Both the position numbers and the translations under genes were made by a program. Below, piece by piece: positions 59,299 to 64,000 of a DNA stretch of 64,000 nucleotides. The first letter of the stretch is position 1; each line of letters starts with the position of its first letter. The notes under the pieces are model-generated. The model ran no database searches. It saw nothing but the letters and a program-made list of their open reading frames with translations, and had not been told where the DNA came from. The stretch is from Streptomyces sp. QL37 (lineage in GTDB: Bacteria > Actinomycetota > Actinomycetes > Streptomycetales > Streptomycetaceae), in contig NZ_PTJS01000001.1 in assembly GCF_002941025.1 (NCBI RefSeq), positions 4,650,001-4,714,000 on the forward strand, given 5' to 3'.

Positions 59299-59652
59299 TC
59301 ACATGATGCGGTAGCTGTCGTAGTAGCCGCCGACCTGTGCGTGGTAACCCGGGTCGTTCGTGTGGTTGTGCTTGTCGAACACCGGGGAGTCCTTTATCTG
59401 GTCCCTGGTGAGGTCGACGAATATCGTCTTGTGCTCCGTGTCGATCCCCTTGACCGTGCCCGCCGGAAGCAGCACGGTCCTGCCGAAGATCCAGACGCCG
59501 GTGTCGACGACCAGGTAGGCCGAGCCCACCTCGTCGGAGTGCTTGTCGACCTTGCCGATGCTTCCGTCCGTCGCCTCGACCGAGAATCCGGTCAGGTCGG
59601 CGCCCGCGGTGTGACCGCTCGTGGGCTGGTAGCCCCACAGGTTGTCGCTCAT
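59299..59652 (-). CDS. PRC-barrel domain protein
   Basis: A 117-aa protein. DLTGFSVEATDGSIGKVDKHSDEVGSAYLVVDTGVWIFGRTVLLPAGTVKGID (in segments) is a PRC-barrel beta-domain as in RimM and photosynthetic H subunits. The C-terminus (DKHNHTNDPGYHAQVGGYYDSYRIM) is Tyr/His-rich. Streptomyces PRC-barrel proteins of this size are often stress-induced (SigB-type). GGAGCC precedes the start. Role unknown. Confidence 0.85.
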   Translation of the reverse strand: MSDNLWGYQPTSGHTAGADLTGFSVEATDGSIGKVDKHSDEVGSAYLVVDTGVWIFGRTVLLPAGTVKGIDTEHKTIFVDLTRDQIKDSPVFDKHNHTNDPGYHAQVGGYYDSYRIM

Positions 59653-59781
59653 TTACGGCTCCTTCCTCGACGGTTTCATTCGGTACGGCGAATCCCATCG
59701 TGTGAGGACGAGTGCCGCTCACTATTTCGGCTGCCCGCACTTTTCCGGTCCACACCCTGTGAATTGGATGGGCGTAGAAAA

Positions 59782-59823
59782 ACGCGGGTGGCGCGGGACC
59801 CGAAGGTCCCGCGCCACCCGCGT
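59782..59823 (-). terminator. Strong intrinsic terminator
   Basis: A perfect 19-bp stem (59782-59800 with 59805-59823), a 4-nt loop and five U on the minus strand. It ends the small membrane-protein transcript (59843) and separates it from the PRC-barrel gene. Confidence 0.93.
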
Positions 59824-59842
59824 CACTGCTGGTCGGGGCGGT

Positions 59843-60013
59843 CTACCAGCGATACCACCGGCCCCGCTTGCCACCGCTGGCCGCCGGGCGGACGAAGAAT
59901 CCGATCAGCCAGACAACGAGTACGATCACCGCGATCCACCACAGTGCCTTGAGTGCGAAACCGGCACCGAAAAGGATCAGAGCGAGCAGAAGAACGAGAA
60001 GCAGGGGAACCAT
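59843..60013 (-). CDS. Small hydrophobic membrane protein (56 aa)
   Basis: A 56-aa protein starting MVPLLLVLLLALILFGAGF. Two hydrophobic helices are followed by a basic tail ending GGKRGRWYRW. GGAGG lies 9 nt before ATG 60013, and a very strong terminator follows, so it is a real gene. It resembles short hydrophobic stress-induced proteins of Streptomyces. Neighbouring PRC-barrel gene suggests stress regulation. Too short for most gene callers. Confidence 0.88.
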   Translation of the reverse strand: MVPLLLVLLLALILFGAGFALKALWWIAVIVLVVWLIGFFVRPAASGGKRGRWYRW

Positions 60014-60157
60014 TGTTATCAACCTCCGACCCCCTAGTGCCCGAAAGAATTTCCCTTACACACCGGCCCACCACACTTGGTGGATCGTTGGGAGATCGGG
60101 GACGGGAGGGTGGTTGATATGTGCTGGTTTGGTGGACCGTAACTTCCCGATGACGGG

Positions 60158-61675
60158 TCAGACGCCCGCCGGTTCCTTCGCCGGGGTGCCGCCGGGGGGC
60201 GCCGCCGGGCCGGTGGCCGCGACCGTCGACGCGGCCGGTTCCTGGGAGACGTTGAACTCCTCCAGCAGCGCCTTGCTGAAGCCGAAGAAGTACGTCGCCA
60301 CGAAGCCCGCGACGTAGCCGACGAGCAGACCGCCCGCGTAGATCGCGATCGTGGAGCCGAGGCCGTGGTTGCCGTCGAGCAGCGGGAACAGGGCCCAGCC
60401 GGACGGGCCGATGGCCGTCGAGCCGACCGAGTCGCCGAGCTGGTTGAACAGGCCCACGAAGCCGCCGCCGAACGCGCCGCCCACACAGGCCGTGATGAAG
60501 GGGCGGCCCAGGGGGAGCGAGACGCCGTAGATCAGGGGCTCGCCGACGCCCAGGAGGCCTGCGGGCATGGCGGACCTGATGGTCTTGCGGATCGACTCGT
60601 TGCGCGGGAGGCGGAGGTAGACCGCTGCCGCCGCGCCGACCTGGCCGGCTCCGGCCATCGCGAGGATCGGGAGCAGGACCGTGAAGCCCTGCTGCTCGAT
60701 CAGCGTCGTGTGGATCGGGATCAGGGCCTGGTGCAGGCCCAGCATCACCAGGGGGAGGAAGAAGCCGCCGAGCAGGAAGCCCGCGCCCGCGCCGCCCGTG
60801 GAGAGCAGCCAGTCGGCGAACGTGCCGATGGCGGAGGAGACCTCACCGGCCACGTACATCAGGCCGAAGATCGTGACGAGGCCGGAGATCAGGACCGTCA
60901 GGGTCGGGGTGACCAGGACGTCCAGGGCTTCCGGCACCCAGCGGCGGCACCACTTCTCGACGTACACCGCGAGGACCGCCGCGCCCAGGGCGCCGAGGAC
61001 GCCGCCCTGGCCGGGGGAGAGGGTCTGGCCGAAGGCGTCGATGTTCGCGACGCCGGGGAAGACGATGATCGCCGCGACCGCACCGCCCAGGATCGGCGTA
61101 CCGCCGAACTCCTTCGCCGTGTTGTAGCCGACGAAGACCGCGATCAGGGCCATGAAGCCGGAGGCCATCGCCGCCAGGGCGGGGGTGACCGAGGGCAGCC
61201 AGCCGAGGTTCACCAGGAGGCCGTTGAGGCCGGCGATGATGCCGCAGCCGATCAGGGCGGGGATCAGCGGGACGAAGATGTTCGCGATCTTGCGCAGGAA
61301 CAGCTTGAACGGGGTGGAGTTCTTCGCCTTCTGCTGCGCCTTGAGGGAAGCGCCCTTGTCGGCGAGCTCCTCGGCCGTGCGGGCGGGGGCGGGCGCGGGG
61401 GTGCCGGACGCCCGGCCCTCCTCGACCAGCTGCTCGAACTCGGGGGTGACCCGGGCGACGGTGCCCGGGCCGAGGACGATCTGGTAGGTGTCGTCCTCGA
61501 CCACGCCCATCACGGCGGGGACCGCCTTGAGGGCCTCGTCGTCCACGAGGGAACGGTCGTGCAGGCCCAGCCGGAGCCGGGTCATGCAGTGGGCGATCGA
61601 GCTGACGTTCGCGGCGCCACCGACAAGCGGCAGGATCGCGGCGGCAGTGGCGCGGTTCTTGTCTTCAGTAGCCAT
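60158..61675 (-). CDS. PTS EIIBC permease, MurNAc/amino-sugar type
   Basis: A 505-aa phosphotransferase-system transporter. EIIB is N-terminal (residues 1-~90, phospho-Cys in SSIAHCMTRLRL). EIIC is a ~400-residue membrane domain of 10 helices (FLRKIANIFVPLIPALIGCGIIAGLNGLLVNLG; GVGEPLIYGVSLPLGRPFI). The Glc superfamily MurP/sucrose subgroup fits best. Encoded 35 bp after murQ, it probably imports and phosphorylates MurNAc using Crr-type EIIA made elsewhere. GlcNAc-specific NagE-like specificity is an alternative. Confidence 0.88.
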   Translation of the reverse strand: MATEDKNRATAAAILPLVGGAANVSSIAHCMTRLRLGLHDRSLVDDEALKAVPAVMGVVEDDTYQIVLGPGTVARVTPEFEQLVEEGRASGTPAPAPARTAEELADKGASLKAQQKAKNSTPFKLFLRKIANIFVPLIPALIGCGIIAGLNGLLVNLGWLPSVTPALAAMASGFMALIAVFVGYNTAKEFGGTPILGGAVAAIIVFPGVANIDAFGQTLSPGQGGVLGALGAAVLAVYVEKWCRRWVPEALDVLVTPTLTVLISGLVTIFGLMYVAGEVSSAIGTFADWLLSTGGAGAGFLLGGFFLPLVMLGLHQALIPIHTTLIEQQGFTVLLPILAMAGAGQVGAAAAVYLRLPRNESIRKTIRSAMPAGLLGVGEPLIYGVSLPLGRPFITACVGGAFGGGFVGLFNQLGDSVGSTAIGPSGWALFPLLDGNHGLGSTIAIYAGGLLVGYVAGFVATYFFGFSKALLEEFNVSQEPAASTVAATGPAAPPGGTPAKEPAGV

Positions 61676-61710
61676 GGTGCGTGGTGCCTTGCTGTGCGGG
61701 GAGTGGTGCG

Positions 61711-62679
61711 TCAGGTGGTTCGGACGGCCGCGAGTGCGGCGCGGAGGTGACCGTCGGAGTCGGCCAGGAGCGTGGCGGCGGTGGGGCCGTCGACCCCGCC
61801 GAGGATGGCGAGGATGGCGTTCTTCACCTCGCCGTCGGTGGCGGCGAGCGCCGCCTCGATCTCCTTGTCGGAGGCGCCGGTGGCGAGGGAGACGATCCGC
61901 CGGGAGCGGGCGCGCAGCTTCTCGTTGGAAGCGCGCACGTCGACCATGAGATTCCCGTACGTCTTGCCGAGCCGGATCATGGTGATCGTCGAGAGCATGT
62001 TCAGGACGAGCTTCTGCGCCGTGCCCGCCTTGAGACGGGTGGAGCCGGTGAGGAGCTCGGGGCCGACGACGATTTCCAGGCCGTGTTCGGCCGCGGCGGC
62101 GAGCGCGGAGTCCGCGTTGCAGGAGAGGCCGATGGTGAGCGCGCCCCTCGTACGGGCGTGCTCGACGGCTCCGATGGCGTACGGCGTGCGGCCGGAGGCG
62201 GAGATCCCGACCACGGTGTCGTCGGCGCCGAGGTTCAGTCCGTCGAGGTCGGCGGCGGCCAGTTCCTTGCTGTCCTCGGCGCCCTCGACGGCCGTGACCA
62301 TGGCGGAGGGGCCGCCCGCGATCAGGCCGATGACCTCGGACGGGTCGGTGTTGAAGGTGGGCGGGCACTCGCTGGCGTCGAGCACACCGAGACGGCCTGC
62401 CGTGCCCGCGCCCGCGTAGATCAGCCGGCCGCCGCGCGCCATGCGCTCGGCGACGGCGTCGATCGCGGCGGCGATCTGCGGCAGCTTCTCGGCGACGGCG
62501 GCGGGGACGGTGGTGTCCTCGCCGTTCATGATCCGCGCTATGTCCTGCGTGGGGAGCTGGTCGATCTCGGCGAGCTCGGGGCGGAACGCCTCGGTGGTGA
62601 GGGTCGCGAGCTGGGCGCGCAGTTCGCCGTAGCCGCCGGGGGTGGCTTCGTCGGCGTTCGCGTCGGTGGTGGAGGTCAT
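61711..62679 (-). CDS. murQ: N-acetylmuramic acid 6-phosphate etherase
   Basis: A 322-aa SIS-domain lyase that splits the lactyl ether of MurNAc-6-P to GlcNAc-6-P, feeding NagA. AGAGTAGRLGVLDASECPPTFNTDP is the active-site region with the catalytic Glu, and VVGISASGRTPYAIGAVEHA completes the SIS phosphate-binding site. Start ATG 62679 is preferred over the upstream TTG 62685. It is in the operon RpiR-murQ-PTS, the peptidoglycan recycling pathway, and its product joins the nagA route at 8-10 kb. Confidence 0.95.
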   Translation of the reverse strand: MTSTTDANADEATPGGYGELRAQLATLTTEAFRPELAEIDQLPTQDIARIMNGEDTTVPAAVAEKLPQIAAAIDAVAERMARGGRLIYAGAGTAGRLGVLDASECPPTFNTDPSEVIGLIAGGPSAMVTAVEGAEDSKELAAADLDGLNLGADDTVVGISASGRTPYAIGAVEHARTRGALTIGLSCNADSALAAAAEHGLEIVVGPELLTGSTRLKAGTAQKLVLNMLSTITMIRLGKTYGNLMVDVRASNEKLRARSRRIVSLATGASDKEIEAALAATDGEVKNAILAILGGVDGPTAATLLADSDGHLRAALAAVRTT

Positions 62680-62734
62680 GGACAACGCTGCTTTCTCGGG
62701 CTCGTACGGTTCGCGGGTGCGGGTGCTGCCGGGG

Positions 62735-63652
62735 TCAGCGGCTGCGGGGGGTGTGGCGGTGGGCGAGCGCCTCGTACGAGGCGGACAGTGCGGGTGCGGC
62801 CGTCTCGTACGTCTGCTGGGCCACCCCTATGAAGAGGCAGTCGACGACGAGGAGCTGGCTCGTGCGGCTCGACATGGCGGCGGGCCGCAGCTCGCTCTCC
62901 CGGGCGGTGGACGTGGTCAGCACGTGGTCGGCGTACTGCGAGACCGGTCCGTCGGGGCGGCCGGTGATCGCGATGGTCGTCGCGCCGCGGTCGAAGGCGA
63001 CCCGGAGCGGCTCGATGACGTCACCGGTGGAGCCGGAGTGGGTGATCGCGATGGCCACGTCGCCGGAGCGGAGCTGCACCGCGTTGGTCACGGCGAGGTG
63101 CGGGTCCATGTGGGCGTGGGCTATCAGGCCGATCCGGAGGAGCTTCTGGGCCAGGTCCTGGCCGACCAGGGAGGACGCGCCGACGCCGTAGATGTCGATG
63201 CGGCGGGCGGTCGCGGCGGCGGCCACGGCGGCCCCGAGCTGCACGGTGTCGAGACCGGCCGCCGTGTCGGCGAGGGTCTGCTGCTCGTCGTAGGCGAGCT
63301 TCGTGACGACGTCGGCGATCGGGTCGTCGACCGCGATGTCGGCGGTGACGGCGGGAGCCCGGCCGGACAGCTGATGGGCGGCGAGGCCGGCGAGGGCGAG
63401 ACGCAGGTCCCGGTAGCCCGGGTAGCCGAGAAGGCGGGCGGTGCGGACGACGGTCGCCTCGCTCGTGCCGGTGAGCTCGGCGAGACCGGTGACGGTGAGG
63501 GCGGCACACCCGGCGGGGTCCCCCGCGACCGCTTCGGCGACCCGCTGCATGGAACGGGTCATGGTCGGGGCGAGGGTGCGCACCTTGGCGGCGAGAGCCG
63601 CGGGGGCGGGCGGGGATTCCGGGTTGAAACTTTCCTTCACGTCATTGGTCAC
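62735..63652 (-). CDS. RpiR/MurR-type regulator of the MurNAc operon
   Basis: A 305-aa regulator. The RpiR helix-turn-helix (MTRSMQRVAEAVAGDP; GLAELTGTSEATVVRTARLLGYPGYRDLRLALA) is N-terminal. The SIS sugar-phosphate domain (GVGASSLVGQDLAQKLLRIG; AITHSGSTGDVIEPLRVAFDRG) is C-terminal. Like MurR of E. coli it would sense MurNAc-6-P. GTG 63652 is the longest start and lies 4 bp from an operator-like palindrome, so expression may be self-regulated. Confidence 0.92.
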   Translation of the reverse strand: MTNDVKESFNPESPPAPAALAAKVRTLAPTMTRSMQRVAEAVAGDPAGCAALTVTGLAELTGTSEATVVRTARLLGYPGYRDLRLALAGLAAHQLSGRAPAVTADIAVDDPIADVVTKLAYDEQQTLADTAAGLDTVQLGAAVAAAATARRIDIYGVGASSLVGQDLAQKLLRIGLIAHAHMDPHLAVTNAVQLRSGDVAIAITHSGSTGDVIEPLRVAFDRGATTIAITGRPDGPVSQYADHVLTTSTARESELRPAAMSSRTSQLLVVDCLFIGVAQQTYETAAPALSASYEALAHRHTPRSR

Positions 63653-63655
63653 ATT

Positions 63656-63670
63656 TGAAAGATATTTTCA
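63656..63670. promoter_or_regulatory. Probable RpiR operator
   Basis: TGAAAGATATTTTCA is a near-perfect palindrome (TGAAA-N5-TTTCA), unusually AT-rich for this DNA, directly upstream of the regulator start. Its overlap with the start region would give autoregulation and possibly control the divergent gene. Confidence 0.65.
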
Positions 63671-63755
63671 GTCGTGAATCCCGTCAACCCCCCTTTGGTC
63701 CCTACCTCTGAAGGATCAAGGCCGGGCCGTCGCGCGGCCGGGGGACAATGGGGCC

Positions 63756-64000
63756 ATGGAGTTGAACAGCCTGGAACAGGAGCTGCACACCGCGCGTGCG
63801 CTGGTGATGGCCGACCTCGTCGCGGGCGACGTGGCCGACGCCGGAATCGTCTCGATGGTCGAGGACGCGGTCGCCCACCGGCGGTGGTGGGTCGAGCAGT
63901 GGCCCGAGGGTGTGGCCTTCGTCACGGGGCTCGTGGCGCAGGACGTCCAGGACGCTCTCCTGGAGGAGCACGGGCGCTGGCCGCTGTGCCCGGTCTGCAC
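63756..64000 (+). CDS. Conserved hypothetical protein, cut by the window end
   Basis: An open frame from ATG 63756 (MELNSLEQELHTARALVMADL) runs off the window after ~81 codons. It ends in GRWPLCPVC, a CPxC pair suggesting a zinc site. Acidic, with no signal peptide. Not recognised. It is divergent from the MurNAc regulator. Confidence 0.7.
   Translation, partial: MELNSLEQELHTARALVMADLVAGDVADAGIVSMVEDAVAHRRWWVEQWPEGVAFVTGLVAQDVQDALLEEHGRWPLCPVC

Noticed and set aside
60014..60060. SigB promoter for the small membrane protein
   Set aside because: GTAA-N13-GGGCAC only loosely matches GNNT-N14-16-GGGTAY.
60158..62368. A 736-residue fusion of MurQ region and PTS
   Set aside because: Residues before the EIIB start are the murQ gene read in the wrong frame.

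Overview
This is a high-GC actinobacterial chromosome segment, almost certainly from a Streptomyces. The evidence is GC-rich third codon positions, GTG and TTG starts, a monocistronic groEL2 with CIRCE boxes, a BldD-type box in front of a CdgB-like diguanylate cyclase, DasR boxes in front of the nagK-nagA pair, and XRE/DUF397 gene pairs.

Layout. Positions 1-19.7 kb hold housekeeping genes: a secreted M4 protease, TerD, a GGQ ribosome-rescue factor, a flavin reductase, the cyclase, a PfkB kinase, nagA/nagK with a divergent sugar-binding lipoprotein, otsB/otsA, a GpgS-like glycosyltransferase, thrC behind a SAM-I riboswitch with a CysO-like sulfur carrier, a cold-shock protein and groEL2.

Positions 19.7-44.3 kb hold an extracellular/cytoplasmic contractile injection system (eCIS/CIS). 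The minus strand carries sheath, tube, a zinc-motif chaperone-like protein, a DUF6760-type protein, a very large disordered protein, a second tube protein, a LysM adaptor, a VgrG-like spike, gp25, baseplate J, tail protein I and a zinc-ribbon/TM/discoidin protein. The AAA+ ATPase, a DUF4255 terminator protein and a LuxR regulator follow upstream. Two divergent plus-strand genes encode a DUF4157-ADP-ribosyltransferase toxin and a membrane protein with ChW-like repeats. A large LAL-type LuxR regulator closes the locus.

Positions 44.3-64 kb are accessory or catabolic: a GH81 beta-1,3-glucanase behind a LacI-type operator, an ECF41 sigma factor with its oxidoreductase, a TetR/MDR pair, a two-component system, a small secreted peptide, an XRE-DUF397 pair, a Uma2 nuclease, PRC-barrel and small membrane proteins, and a MurNAc-recycling operon (RpiR regulator, murQ, PTS EIIBC).

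Themes. Amino-sugar and peptidoglycan recycling occurs at both ends (nagKA; murQ-PTS). The most exciting system is the CIS with its built-in pierisin/Scabin/pertussis-like ADP-ribosyltransferase and two candidate membrane adaptors.

Caution. Positions 27,571-29,417 contain nested perfect inverted repeats, including a 1,198-bp spacerless palindrome, plus G/C homopolymers. These interrupt the large CIS gene and look like an assembly artefact. A 339-bp tandem duplication at 21.1-21.8 kb also deserves verification.
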